Shown here: piece by piece, positions 40,254-48,530 of the stretch
Layout of the letters: each line of letters begins with the position of its first letter
Numbering within the stretch: the stretch's first letter is position 1
Assembly: GCF_001613425.1 (NCBI RefSeq)
Contig: NZ_BDCI01000015.1
Coordinates: forward strand, 62,001 to 126,000
Source: Nocardia vulneris
GTDB lineage: Bacteria > Actinomycetota > Actinomycetes > Mycobacteriales > Mycobacteriaceae
DNA length: 64,000 nucleotides
Direction: 5' to 3'
The notes under the pieces: generated by a model
Database searches by the model: none
What the model was told of the DNA's origin: nothing
What the model saw: the letters and a program-made list of their open reading frames with translations, nothing else
Position numbers and translations under genes: made by a program

Positions 40254-42170
40254 ATGAGCACAGCGACCGAGCCGAGCGATTTCATCGTCGCGGAGCAGCA
40301 GCGTGCGGCTGCCTCGATGCCGTTCGCCGACACCACCGACTTCGCCGACGCGGACCGCGGCTTCATCGCCGCGCTGGAACCCGGCGTGGTGACCGCCGCC
40401 GATGGAACCGTGCTGTGGGACAACGACTCCTACGAGTTCCTGCGTGAACCCTGTCCCGCCTCGGTCAACCCGAGCCTGTGGCGGCAATCCGGGCTGGTGA
40501 CGAAACAGGGGCTGTTCGAGGTCACCGAGGGGATCTATCAGGTACGCGGGCTCGACCTGTCCAATATGACTTTGGTCGAAGGCGCGACCGGGGTGCTCGT
40601 GATCGACCCGCTGATCTCGGCGGAAACCGCCGCGGCCGGGCTCGCGCTGTATCGCGCGCAGCGCGGGGATCGTCCGGTGACCGGGCTGATCTACACCCAC
40701 TCACACGTCGACCACTTCGGTGGTGCGCTCGGGGTGAGCACCCTCGACGAGGTCGCGGCGGGCCGTTGCCCGGTGCTCGCGCCGGCCGGCTTCATGGAAC
40801 ACGCGGTGGCCGAGAATATTTACGCGGGCACGGCGATGGCACGCCGGGCCGGATACATGTACGGGGCGGTGCTGCCGCGCGGACCGCTCGGCGCGGTCGG
40901 CGCCGGGCTCGGCCAGACCACCTCGGTCGGGACGGTCACCCTGATTCCGCCGACCACCGATATCACCGCGACGGGACAAACGGAGACCATCGACGGCATC
41001 CGCATCGTCTTCCAGGTCACGCCCGGCACCGAAGCGCCCGCCGAGATGAACTTCTACTTCCCGGATCGGCGCGCGTTGTGCATGGCCGAAAACGCTACGC
41101 ACACACTGCACAATCTGCTCACGCTGCGCGGTGCGCTGGTCCGCGACCCCTACGTCTGGGCCAAATATCTGACCGAGGCGATCAACCTGTTCGCACGGGA
41201 GTCGGACGTGGTGTTCGCCTCCCATCACTGGCCCACCTGGGGAACCGAGCGGCTGGTGGAATATCTTGCGCTGCAACGAGATCTATACGGGTACCTGAAC
41301 GACCAGACCTTGCGGCTGCTGAACCAGGGATACGTCGGCGCGGAGATCGCCGAAATGCTCACGCTGCCACCGGCGGTCGACGGCGCCTGGCACACCCGCG
41401 GGTACTACGGATCGGTCAGTCACAACGTCAAAGCCATCTATCAGCGATACATGGGGTGGTTCGACGGCAACCCCGCTCATCTCTGGGCACACCCACCGGT
41501 CGAATCCGCGAAGCGGCACGTGGAATTCATGGGCGGGGCCGAGGAGGTGCTGCGCAAAGCGCGGAAGTCCTATGACGCCGGGGACTTTCGGTGGGTCGCC
41601 GAGGTGGTCGACTACGTCATTTTCGCCGATCCGGCGAACGACGCCGCCAAAGCCTTGCAGGCCAGCACTTTCGAACAACTCGGCTACGGGGCGGAGAACG
41701 CCACCTGGCGCAACTTCTATCTCAGCGGGGCCTACGAACTGCGCTACGGCTCGTTCGGCACCCCGACCAAACCCAACTCGCCGACGATGCTCGCCGCCAT
41801 GACCGTCGAGCAGATATTCGACGCGATGGCGCTGCGCGTCGACGGTCCGAAGGCGTGGAATCAGCGGGCGCTGACGGACTGGGAGCTCAGTGACGAGAAG
41901 CGCACGCACCGGCTCGAACTGCGCAACGGACGCCTGACCCACTACGAGGTGCCCGACGGCGTCGGCCTCCCGGAGCCCGACGCGACGTTCACATTGACGA
42001 AGGCGACGCTGGTCCGGGTCCTGTTGCTCGGCGAGGATTTCGGGGTCGCGGCCGCCGCGGGCGATATCCAGATCGAAGGCGATGTCACCAAGCTGGCCGA
42101 GCTGGTCGGCGTCTTCGACGCACCCGACCCGGACTTCACGATCGTCACGCCGCGCGGGACGATCGGGTAG
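40254..42170 (+). CDS. Alkyl sulfatase, SdsA1-type metallo-beta-lactamase-fold enzyme
   Basis: These Zn enzymes hydrolyse primary alkyl sulfates such as dodecyl sulfate. The 638-residue product has the N-terminal metallo-beta-lactamase domain with IYTHSHVDHFGGA (about residues 147-158), the second metal region MAENATHTLHN and FASHHWPTWG. The alkyl-sulfatase dimerisation domain (GWFDGNPAHLWAHPP) follows, then a C-terminal SCP2-like lipid-binding domain. Unlike Pseudomonas SdsA1 no signal peptide is present, so it is cytoplasmic. AGGAGG at 40243-40248 supports ATG 40254. It may share a transcript with the DUF202 pair. Confidence 0.92.
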   Translation: MSTATEPSDFIVAEQQRAAASMPFADTTDFADADRGFIAALEPGVVTAADGTVLWDNDSYEFLREPCPASVNPSLWRQSGLVTKQGLFEVTEGIYQVRGLDLSNMTLVEGATGVLVIDPLISAETAAAGLALYRAQRGDRPVTGLIYTHSHVDHFGGALGVSTLDEVAAGRCPVLAPAGFMEHAVAENIYAGTAMARRAGYMYGAVLPRGPLGAVGAGLGQTTSVGTVTLIPPTTDITATGQTETIDGIRIVFQVTPGTEAPAEMNFYFPDRRALCMAENATHTLHNLLTLRGALVRDPYVWAKYLTEAINLFARESDVVFASHHWPTWGTERLVEYLALQRDLYGYLNDQTLRLLNQGYVGAEIAEMLTLPPAVDGAWHTRGYYGSVSHNVKAIYQRYMGWFDGNPAHLWAHPPVESAKRHVEFMGGAEEVLRKARKSYDAGDFRWVAEVVDYVIFADPANDAAKALQASTFEQLGYGAENATWRNFYLSGAYELRYGSFGTPTKPNSPTMLAAMTVEQIFDAMALRVDGPKAWNQRALTDWELSDEKRTHRLELRNGRLTHYEVPDGVGLPEPDATFTLTKATLVRVLLLGEDFGVAAAAGDIQIEGDVTKLAELVGVFDAPDPDFTIVTPRGTIG

Positions 42171-42224
42171 TCCGCCAGTTGAAACCGCTCGACGCCGCAA
42201 GCCCCTCTCCCTACGGTGGTGATC

Positions 42225-42578
42225 ATGTCAACCGAACGACCCCCGCTGCGGACGCGGCTCCGCGACGCGCTGTCCGTGGCGATGAAGGCGCGCGATCGCC
42301 AAGCGATCTCCGCGCTGCGGTCCACCCTCGGCGCCATCGACAACGCGGAGGCCGTCGATGTCGGCGAGCACCGCGCCGGCTCGGTGGAAAGTTCCGCGGT
42401 CGGACTCGGCGTCGCCGAGGTGGCGCGTCGTGAGCTCACCGAATCCGACGTCGAGCAGATCGTCCGCGCGGAAATCGCCGAACGCCGCACTGTCGCAGCT
42501 CAGTACGAGACGCACGGGCGCACCGAACAAGCCGCGGACCTGCGTGCACAAGCGGAAGCGCTGGAGGCGCAGCTGTAG
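42225..42578 (+). CDS. GatB/YqeY domain-containing protein
   Basis: The 117-residue product shows the YqeY pattern: LRDALSVAMKARDRQAISALRSTLGAIDNAEA, in parts SVAMKARDR and RSTLGAIDNAEAV, and then ESDVEQIVRAEIAERRTVAAQYETHGR. YqeY resembles the tRNA-binding tail of GatB. Members lack catalytic parts and their role is unclear. ATG 42225 lies 7 bases after a TACGGT -10 box (42212-42217), so the message is probably leaderless; a GTG at 42216 is the alternative. Confidence 0.88.
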   Translation: MSTERPPLRTRLRDALSVAMKARDRQAISALRSTLGAIDNAEAVDVGEHRAGSVESSAVGLGVAEVARRELTESDVEQIVRAEIAERRTVAAQYETHGRTEQAADLRAQAEALEAQL

Positions 42579-42731
42579 GGATGTCGTGCCGGTTGCCCTG
42601 GTTGCGGCTCGGCTTGTGCCAGCGGCGGATCCACAGGCAGAGGTGCTTCGATTCTGCCGACCGGGACATATCGCGGGCGTATCGAAAACTGCATACGCGC
42701 CAGCAACACCGCACTGCTTTCACTGGAGGGC

Positions 42732-42797
42732 ATGAATCAGAGTCAACCGGCCGGATTCGACCGGCTCGGGTCGGCCGTTCGCGGGGTGCGGCGGTGA
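42732..42797 (+). CDS. 21-codon leader frame coupled to membrane protein gene
   Basis: ATG 42732 directly follows GGAGGGC, a good ribosome-binding site. The frame encodes MNQSQPAGFDRLGSAVRGVRR and its TGA forms a GTGA overlap with the next gene's GTG at 42794. As with the DUF202 leader, the downstream gene lacks a strong site of its own, so the leader may deliver ribosomes or sense translation. Confidence 0.5.
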   Translation: MNQSQPAGFDRLGSAVRGVRR

Positions 42798-44170
42798 AAG
42801 ATCAGCAGCTCGCCCAGCCGCCGATTGCCGCCGGCACGACCGAGCCGGTACACGCCGTTGAAACCGTTACCACGCAGGGGGATTGGCGTCCGGCGACGCA
42901 GATCGCGTTCCGGTTCTGCGTCGTCTACTTCGGCCTGTACAACCTGCTCCTGAATTTTGTTCCCTTCACGGTGATCGGCCTCCTCGGGCCGTGGTTCCGC
43001 AGATACAGCGGGTGGTGGATCCCGTCCCATACGGATCCGGTCACCGGTTGGGTGGGCCGGATGGTTTTCGGGGTCGACACCGCGCTGCACCAGGACTCCG
43101 GCGCAGGCGATCAGACGGCCGCCTGGGTGCTGATGTTCTGCGTCCTTGTCGTCGCCGTGGTCGCCGCCGCGGTGTGGACGGTCTTCGACCCACGCGCCTC
43201 GCACCCACGGCTGATGGCGTGGTTCACACTGTTCCTGCGGGTGTCGTTGGGTGCGACGATGCTGGGATTCGGGTTCGCCAAGCTGATCCCCACGCAGATG
43301 CCCGGCCCCGGGTTGGCTCAGCTGCTCCAACCGTACGGCGATATGAGCCCGGCGTCGGTGCTGTGGTTGCAGGTCGGCAGCTCCTATCCGTACGAGATGG
43401 CGCTCGGCGCAGTGGAAGTCGTGGCCGGGGCACTGGTCTTCGTGTCTCGGACCGCGGTACTCGGTACCGCGTTGAGTCTGGCGAGCTGCGCGCAGATCCT
43501 GCTGATGAACATGACCTTCGACATCCCGGAGAAGCTGCTCGCTTCGCACCTGCTCATGATCTGCCTGATTTTGCTCGCGCCCTATCTGCGCCGACTGGTC
43601 GATGTCTTTGTACGCCAACGCGCGGGCGAACCGCTGACACAACCCGCGCTGTTCGCCGACGACCGGAAGAATCGCGTCGCGCTGTGGCTCACAGTGTGCC
43701 TCGGTATCTGGATCGCGCTGGTCAGCGGCACCGACCGCTGGCGGGTCTGGCAGGAGCAATACGGTCCCGCCAGCCCCAAATCCGAGTTGTACGGCATCTG
43801 GGACGTCCGGGAGTTCACCCTCGACGGTCGAACCCTCCCGCCCCTGACCACTGACGAAACACGCTGGCAGCGGCTGGTTTTCGATGATCCAGAGCAGGCG
43901 GCCTACCAAGAAATGGACGGCGACCTCGTCCCCGTCGGTGCAAACTTCTTGCCCAACGGGATCGTTGACCTGAGCGCAGTTGAAACCACCAGCACAACAA
44001 CACCTTTGGCAACGCTGTCGCGCGAACAACCCACCCCGAACCAACTGCTTCTGCGCGGTACCCTCCGCGGTCTCCCGGTAGTGATCACCCTCGAACGCGT
44101 CGACCTGAACAGCTTCACCCTCCGCAGCCGTGGGTTCCACTGGGTCCAGGACTACATCTACTTCCGATGA
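42794..44170 (+). CDS. DoxX-like multi-pass membrane protein
   Basis: The 458-residue product has about seven to eight hydrophobic segments: FCVVYFGLYNLLLNFVPF, AWVLMFCVLVVAVVAAAVW, WFTLFLRVSLGATMLGFGFAK, GAVEVVAGALVFVSRTAVLG, LLASHLLMICLILLAP and LWLTVCLGIWIALVSG. The segment LRVSLGATMLGFGFAKLIPTQ is DoxX-like. A C-terminal soluble region of about 130 residues (YGIWDVREFTLDGRTLPPL) lies outside the membrane. GTG 42794 is coupled to an upstream 21-codon frame. Function is unknown; a longer open frame upstream runs through non-coding-looking sequence. Confidence 0.82.
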   Translation: MKDQQLAQPPIAAGTTEPVHAVETVTTQGDWRPATQIAFRFCVVYFGLYNLLLNFVPFTVIGLLGPWFRRYSGWWIPSHTDPVTGWVGRMVFGVDTALHQDSGAGDQTAAWVLMFCVLVVAVVAAAVWTVFDPRASHPRLMAWFTLFLRVSLGATMLGFGFAKLIPTQMPGPGLAQLLQPYGDMSPASVLWLQVGSSYPYEMALGAVEVVAGALVFVSRTAVLGTALSLASCAQILLMNMTFDIPEKLLASHLLMICLILLAPYLRRLVDVFVRQRAGEPLTQPALFADDRKNRVALWLTVCLGIWIALVSGTDRWRVWQEQYGPASPKSELYGIWDVREFTLDGRTLPPLTTDETRWQRLVFDDPEQAAYQEMDGDLVPVGANFLPNGIVDLSAVETTSTTTPLATLSREQPTPNQLLLRGTLRGLPVVITLERVDLNSFTLRSRGFHWVQDYIYFR

Positions 44171-44196
44171 ATTACTCGACCGGGCAACGTCTCTGG

Positions 44197-44232
44197 GCGC
44201 ACGCCCGCACTCGTGGTGAGTCGGGCGTGCGC
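44197..44232. terminator. Bidirectional terminator
   Basis: Perfect outer arms GCGCACGCCCG (44197-44207) and CGGGCGTGCGC (44222-44232) enclose a further ACTC/GAGT stem. It sits between two convergent genes. Confidence 0.8.
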
Positions 44233-44244
44233 TCTGCACGTGGT

Positions 44245-44763
44245 CTACCCGCTGGTGGGCAGGGTGCGGATGTAGCGACCCGCGAAGAACCGCTGAATTC
44301 CGCGGACCACGGGACCGCCGAGGCGGGTGTACCAGGTGCCTGGACGGGAGAACGCGGAGACCACGCCGTAGACGCTGTCGTCCGACGGGTCGTATTCGAC
44401 GGCGAACAGTTCCTCGCCGATCTCCGGGTGCCCGGGCAGGGTGCCGTAGGCGAAGCCGCGCTGATTCGGTGCCGCCAGCACGTACACCACCTGGCATGGG
44501 GCGATGATGCTCAACGGTCCGATGCCGAGTCGTACCGTGAGCCGGGTGCCTGGCTCGGCCTTCGGCGTGGACGCGGTGTGAAAGATGTGGGTTCCCTTCT
44601 GCATTCGATACCCGAGAATCTCCACCGCCGCATGCTCGAACAGCGCCCGCCCCTGCCCGATCCGCCGCCGTAACCGGAAATGGTGGTACCCCTGCGGCGG
44701 TTCACCACTGGTGGCACCGACTTCCGGATAGGTGAACGAAGGCTCGCCCGGCGCATACTCCAT
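44245..44763 (-). CDS. DUF1990 family protein
   Basis: The 172-residue product fits DUF1990: FTYPEVGATSGEPPQGYHHFRLRRRIG in parts (YPEVGAT, GYHHFRLRRRIGQG), AAVEILGYRMQKGTH, APCQVVYVLAAPNQRGFAYGTLPGHPE in parts, and SVYGVVSAFSRPGTWYTRLGGPVVRGIQ in parts. The fold is related to lipid- or polyketide-binding START-like domains, but no activity is known. ATG 44763 follows CAGGGG. It lies downstream of the epoxide hydrolase on the same strand with a 125-base gap. Confidence 0.87.
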   Translation of the reverse strand: MEYAPGEPSFTYPEVGATSGEPPQGYHHFRLRRRIGQGRALFEHAAVEILGYRMQKGTHIFHTASTPKAEPGTRLTVRLGIGPLSIIAPCQVVYVLAAPNQRGFAYGTLPGHPEIGEELFAVEYDPSDDSVYGVVSAFSRPGTWYTRLGGPVVRGIQRFFAGRYIRTLPTSG

Positions 44764-44888
44764 CCCCTGATCTTCACCCCCCACCTCCGATCGCGGAACA
44801 ATTCCGCCCCGTCTCCTCCGACACACCGCCGCCTCCCGGACGAACCCAACCCACAGCGTCCCAGTGGGCCGGCCGCCGGCAGCGAGTG

Positions 44889-46040
44889 TCACCCGCGGAG
44901 CTGCCGGAAGAAATCGCGGATGTCGTCGACGAACAGGTCCGGAACTTCGATCGCGGGGAAGTGGCCGCCTGCTTCGTGCTCTCGGAAGAAAGCGACCTGA
45001 TCGCCGGGGTCGAGAACTTTGCGGACGAGCGGATCGGTGTAGAACACCGACGCCCCGTGCGGCACAACTGATTGTGCGCCCCAGCCCGCGTTCTCGGCGT
45101 GTGCCAGCTCCCAATAGAAGTCGGCTGCCGCCGGTCCGGTGCGGGTGAACCAGTAGAGGCTGGCGGTGATCAGCACATTCTCGCGACTGATGGGCGTGGC
45201 CGGATTGGCCCACGCGGCGAGCTTCTCGGCGATCCAGGCCAGTTGCAGGATGGGGGAGTCGGCCAAGCCCGCCGCGAGGGCATTGGGCTGGGTGGACTGC
45301 AACACGCGATAGCCTTTGCCCCGCGACCAGCTTCGTTGCGCTGATTCGAGTTCGGTGCGTTCCTGCGGACTCAAGCCGTCCGGTACCGGAAAATCCTCGC
45401 CCGCCATACCGAGCTGCAGCCGATCGCCGTGGGTCAGCGCGCCGATCACGCGATCAGGCAGCAGCGCGGCCAGCCGGCCGGTCACACCGGCGCCGAGATC
45501 GCCGCCTTCGGCACCGAATCGTTCGTAACCGAGTCGGGTCATCAACTCCCCGAACGCGAGCGCGGTCCGTTCGAGGTGCCAACCGCGCGCGGCGAGCGGG
45601 CTGGAGAAGACGAAGCCGGGCAGCGAGGGGATCACGAGGTGGAAGGCGTCGGCCGGGTCGCCGCCGTGGGCGCGCGGGTCGGTCAGCGGTCCGCTGGCCG
45701 CGAGGAACTCCACGAACGAAGTGGGGTAACTGTGATTGAGCAGGAGCGGGACCGCGTTCGGCTCCGGTGATCGCAGATGCAGGAAATGGATTGTCTGGCC
45801 GTCGATTTCGGTGCGGAACTGGGCGTAGGTGTTCAACTGTGCCTCGTGGGCTCGCCAATCGAACTCCTCCGCCCAGTGGGCGGCCAGTTCGTGCAGGTAG
45901 CGCGGAGGGATGCCACGGTCCCACTGCGTATCGGCACCGGGCACGGGGTACGGCGATCGGGTCCGGGCCAGGCGGGCACGCAGATCATCGAGCTCGACCT
46001 GCGGAATCTGGATCCGGAAGGGAATGATGTCAGCGTCCAT
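44889..46040 (-). CDS. Epoxide hydrolase (EHN-type alpha/beta hydrolase)
   Basis: The 383-residue product has the N-terminal epoxide-hydrolase domain (IPFRIQIPQVELDDLRARLA, then WAEEFDWRAHEAQLN) and the hydrolase core. The nucleophile is Asp181 in EGGDLGAGVTGRL, the oxyanion loop is NHSYPTSF, and His360 in HEAGGHFPAIE completes the charge relay. The usual GGDWG appears here as GGDLG. ATG 46040 is chosen because TAGGTT (46053-46048) ends exactly 7 bases before it, a leaderless arrangement; TTG 46049 would overlap that box. The substrate is unknown. Confidence 0.92.
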   Translation of the reverse strand: MDADIIPFRIQIPQVELDDLRARLARTRSPYPVPGADTQWDRGIPPRYLHELAAHWAEEFDWRAHEAQLNTYAQFRTEIDGQTIHFLHLRSPEPNAVPLLLNHSYPTSFVEFLAASGPLTDPRAHGGDPADAFHLVIPSLPGFVFSSPLAARGWHLERTALAFGELMTRLGYERFGAEGGDLGAGVTGRLAALLPDRVIGALTHGDRLQLGMAGEDFPVPDGLSPQERTELESAQRSWSRGKGYRVLQSTQPNALAAGLADSPILQLAWIAEKLAAWANPATPISRENVLITASLYWFTRTGPAAADFYWELAHAENAGWGAQSVVPHGASVFYTDPLVRKVLDPGDQVAFFREHEAGGHFPAIEVPDLFVDDIRDFFRQLRG

Positions 46041-46191
46041 GCTCAGCAACCTAGAGACCGACTAGGCCACAACCTGTCCTAGATCGCCGGGGCTGGCCCG
46101 TGTCGCGCGCCACTCCGTCTGCGCTGGTTTTCGTAGTCCGGTCATCGTCCTTCGCTGCGGGGTCGTCGTGGTCCGCTACGGGCGGTGGGAA

Positions 46192-46713
46192 CTAGGGAGA
46201 CGTGGGTTTGAGGCGTAGGGGTGTGAGGTGGAGTAGGCCGAGGGGGTCGAGGTATGCGCGTTTGCGTCTGCCGGATCCTTCGCTGCGCAGACCCCAGTGG
46301 AGGCAGGTTCCGCATCCTTCATGCCCGGGTTCGAGCGTGCCGATCGGTGTGCCGCGGGTGACCCGGCGGCCCACCGGCACCTCGGCGTGGACCGGCTCAT
46401 AAGTGGTCCGCAGACCGCCGGGGTGGTCGATCGAGACCACGGGTTTGTCGGCGACCGTGCCCGCGAACACCACGATCCCGGCCCCCGCGGCCAGCACCGC
46501 TTGTCCCGCCGCGCCCGCGAGGTCGACGCCGCGATGTCCGGGCAGCCAGTCCTGCGCGGGTTTGTCGAACCGCCGGACCACGGCGGGCCGCGGTTGCAGT
46601 GGCCAGCCGAATGGCCCGACGGGTTCGGCGACAGCGAGCGATTCGGTACCGGCTACCAGCGCCAGCACCAACCCCACCACCGGCGTGAACCGAAGCGCGC
46701 CAGCCCATTTCAT
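46192..46713 (-). CDS. Secreted M23-family metallopeptidase, short form
   Basis: The 173-residue product has a signal peptide (LRFTPVVGLVLALVAGTESLAVA) and a compact M23 domain: HRGVDLAGAAGQAVLAAG with His and Asp ligands, VVSIDHPGGLRTTYEPV, and CLHWGLRSEG, which has only one histidine of the usual HxH (LHWG). Two cysteines (GCGTC) precede it. It resembles the peptidase next to rpsB in mycobacteria. Its ATG overlaps the stop of the upstream secreted-protein gene (ATGA), so the two are cotranslated. Predicted role: peptidoglycan hydrolysis or amidase activation. Confidence 0.88.
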   Translation of the reverse strand: MKWAGALRFTPVVGLVLALVAGTESLAVAEPVGPFGWPLQPRPAVVRRFDKPAQDWLPGHRGVDLAGAAGQAVLAAGAGIVVFAGTVADKPVVSIDHPGGLRTTYEPVHAEVPVGRRVTRGTPIGTLEPGHEGCGTCLHWGLRSEGSGRRKRAYLDPLGLLHLTPLRLKPTSP

Positions 46714-47195
46714 CCCGCCGGTCGCCCCGCGCCCACCGTCGGCACCGGCAATGGCGCAGGAGACAGGAGTCCACAGAATTCGGAATCACTCGGCGACATG
46801 AAAAACGGTGCAGGACCGACATACTCGCAGTACTCGCGATCAAGCGGAGTGCGCTCGAACGGTTCCGGCCCACCCGCCGCACAATCAGCCGCGGGCGTCG
46901 GAATCACCGTGATCGGCCCCAGCGACGCACACCAGGCTGGCACCCCCGCTGGACCCGCAGGCAAGTTCCCGCCGAACCCCTCGTCCACCGCCCGCGGCGC
47001 GAGCCGCCGCAACGCACAAGCCGAACCCGAACACGTCCGCCCGACCTCATCGGGCGACCAGGGCAGATCGGCGCGAGCGGTCGTGGCGCTCGTGCTCAGA
47101 GGCTCGGCCGTGCCGGGCGGCGCGCTCACCACACCCAGCACGAAGAAAAGGGGGATGACCAGTGTCGTCAGTGTGGAAATCGGATATGGAGGCAT
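46710..47195 (-). CDS. Secreted cysteine-containing protein coupled to M23 peptidase
   Basis: The 161-residue product has a signal peptide (ISTLTTLVIPLFFVLGVVSAPPGTA) and a mature part with seven cysteines (GRTCSGSACALRR, PAWCASLG, AADCAAGG, REYCEYVG, SEFCGLLS). No domain is recognised. ATG 47195 follows GAGG by about 9 bases; ATG 47210 would add five residues. The ATGA overlap with the downstream M23 peptidase suggests they act together at the cell surface, perhaps as chaperone or inhibitor and enzyme (inference). Confidence 0.75.
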   Translation of the reverse strand: MPPYPISTLTTLVIPLFFVLGVVSAPPGTAEPLSTSATTARADLPWSPDEVGRTCSGSACALRRLAPRAVDEGFGGNLPAGPAGVPAWCASLGPITVIPTPAADCAAGGPEPFERTPLDREYCEYVGPAPFFMSPSDSEFCGLLSPAPLPVPTVGAGRPAG

Positions 47196-47586
47196 ACCGA
47201 AAAGCCTCATCGCCCGGAGGCGATCCCGGTACCCCCACCACCCCGAATGTGCACAACTTTCCGACTTGTGGACATCGCCCGTTCCACCTCGCGTGCACCC
47301 CCGATTCACCCCGTTGACAGGCCGATTTAGCAGCTGGCGGCGGACCCGATAGACTGGTCGAGCGGTCTGTGCCTGCATGGACCGACTTCGCGCGCCACCC
47401 CGTGCTTGTTCGCAACGGCGCTGTTCGAACCAGTCACATCCTCGGGTTCGCGGCAGCTCCTGTGCGGAGCAGGGAGTCGTCGGCTGGTCCCCACCCTCGC
47501 GGTCGGGTCCGACGATTCGGAGGCGCCAGGGCAACGAATCACCGATTCGCTGCGTCAACCGGCAACGAAAGAGAGATACGAGAGCC
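47196..47586 (+). promoter_or_regulatory. rpsB promoter and long leader
   Basis: This 391-base gap carries the rpsB promoter: CGATTT at 47323-47328, 21 bases, then -10 TAGACT at 47350-47355; a TTGACA at 47314-47319 lies too far upstream for a standard pair. The transcript would have a leader of about 225 bases with no clear gene. No known S2 leader element is recognised. The divergent secreted-protein gene uses the other strand. Confidence 0.5.
47323..47355 (+). promoter_or_regulatory. rpsB core promoter
   Basis: CGATTT followed by 21 bases and TAGACT; the upstream element matches those of rpsP and rplS, the -10 differs. Confidence 0.5.
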
Positions 47587-48429
47587 ATGGCTGTCGTAAC
47601 AATGAAGCAGCTGCTCGACAGCGGCGCACACTTCGGGCACCAGACTCGGCGCTGGAACCCGAAGATGAAGCGGTTCATCTTCACCGACCGCAACGGCATC
47701 TACATCATCGACCTGCAGCAGACGCTGACCTACATCGACAAGGCCTACGAGTTCGTCAAGGAGACCGTCGCCCACGGTGGCACCGTCCTCTTCGTCGGTA
47801 CCAAGAAGCAGGCCCAGGAGTCGATCGCGGCCGAGGCGACTCGCGTCGGGATGCCCTACGTCAACCAGCGCTGGCTGGGTGGCATGCTCACCAACTTCTC
47901 CACCGTGCACAAGCGTCTGCAGCGCCTCAAGGAGCTCGAGGCGATGGAGCAGACCGGTGGTTTCGAGGGTCGCACCAAGAAGGAAATCCTCATGCTCACG
48001 CGTGAGATGAACAAGCTGGAGCGCACCCTCGGCGGTATCCGCGACATGGCCAAGGTGCCCTCGGCCATCTGGGTCGTCGACACCAACAAGGAGCACATCG
48101 CCGTCGGCGAGGCGCGCAAGCTGAACATCCCGGTCATCGCGATCCTGGACACCAACTGCGACCCCGACCTGGTCGACTACCCGATCCCGGGTAACGACGA
48201 CGCGATCCGTTCCGCCGCGCTGCTGACCAAGGTCGTCGCCTCCGCGGTGGCCGAGGGCGTGCAGGCGCGGGCCGGCCTGTCCTCCGGTGACGACAAGCCG
48301 GAAGCCGGCGCGGGCGAGCCGCTGGCCGAGTGGGAGCAGGAGCTTCTCGCGTCGGCCGCCCCGGCCGCCGAGGCGCCTGCCGAAGCCCCGGCCGAGGCTG
48401 CTGCCGTGGAGACCCCGGCTGAGGCCTGA
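47587..48429 (+). CDS. rpsB: Small ribosomal subunit protein uS2
   Basis: uS2 joins late in 30S assembly and recruits bS1. The 280-residue product has the signature VVTMKQLLDSGAHFGHQTRRWNP in parts (LLDSGAHFGHQTRRWNPKM), YVNQRWLGGMLTNFSTV and IPVIAILDTNCDPDLVDYPIPGNDD in parts. The C-terminus is an Ala/Glu/Pro-rich tail typical of Actinobacteria. GAAAGAGAG upstream is the ribosome-binding region of ATG 47587. A strong hairpin separates it from tsf, giving differential expression. Confidence 0.98.
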   Translation: MAVVTMKQLLDSGAHFGHQTRRWNPKMKRFIFTDRNGIYIIDLQQTLTYIDKAYEFVKETVAHGGTVLFVGTKKQAQESIAAEATRVGMPYVNQRWLGGMLTNFSTVHKRLQRLKELEAMEQTGGFEGRTKKEILMLTREMNKLERTLGGIRDMAKVPSAIWVVDTNKEHIAVGEARKLNIPVIAILDTNCDPDLVDYPIPGNDDAIRSAALLTKVVASAVAEGVQARAGLSSGDDKPEAGAGEPLAEWEQELLASAAPAAEAPAEAPAEAAAVETPAEA

Positions 48430-48448
48430 GTCTCGTAACTCGCTGTTC

Positions 48449-48488
48449 CAGCGGTGATCACCAACGCGTGCGATGGTGATCACCGCTG
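48449..48488 (+). terminator. Hairpin between rpsB and tsf
   Basis: Perfect 14-base arms (48449-48462, 48475-48488) enclose a 12-base loop. It may attenuate readthrough from rpsB into tsf or protect the rpsB 3' end. Confidence 0.7.
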
Positions 48489-48530
48489 CCCAGTACTCGA
48501 AGAACTTTCTCCGAAGGAGGCTCGCCACCG

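Noticed and set aside
47314..47355. TTGACA as -35 of the rpsB promoter
   Set aside because: It lies 30 bases from the only good -10 (TAGACT), far outside the usual 16-19 bases.
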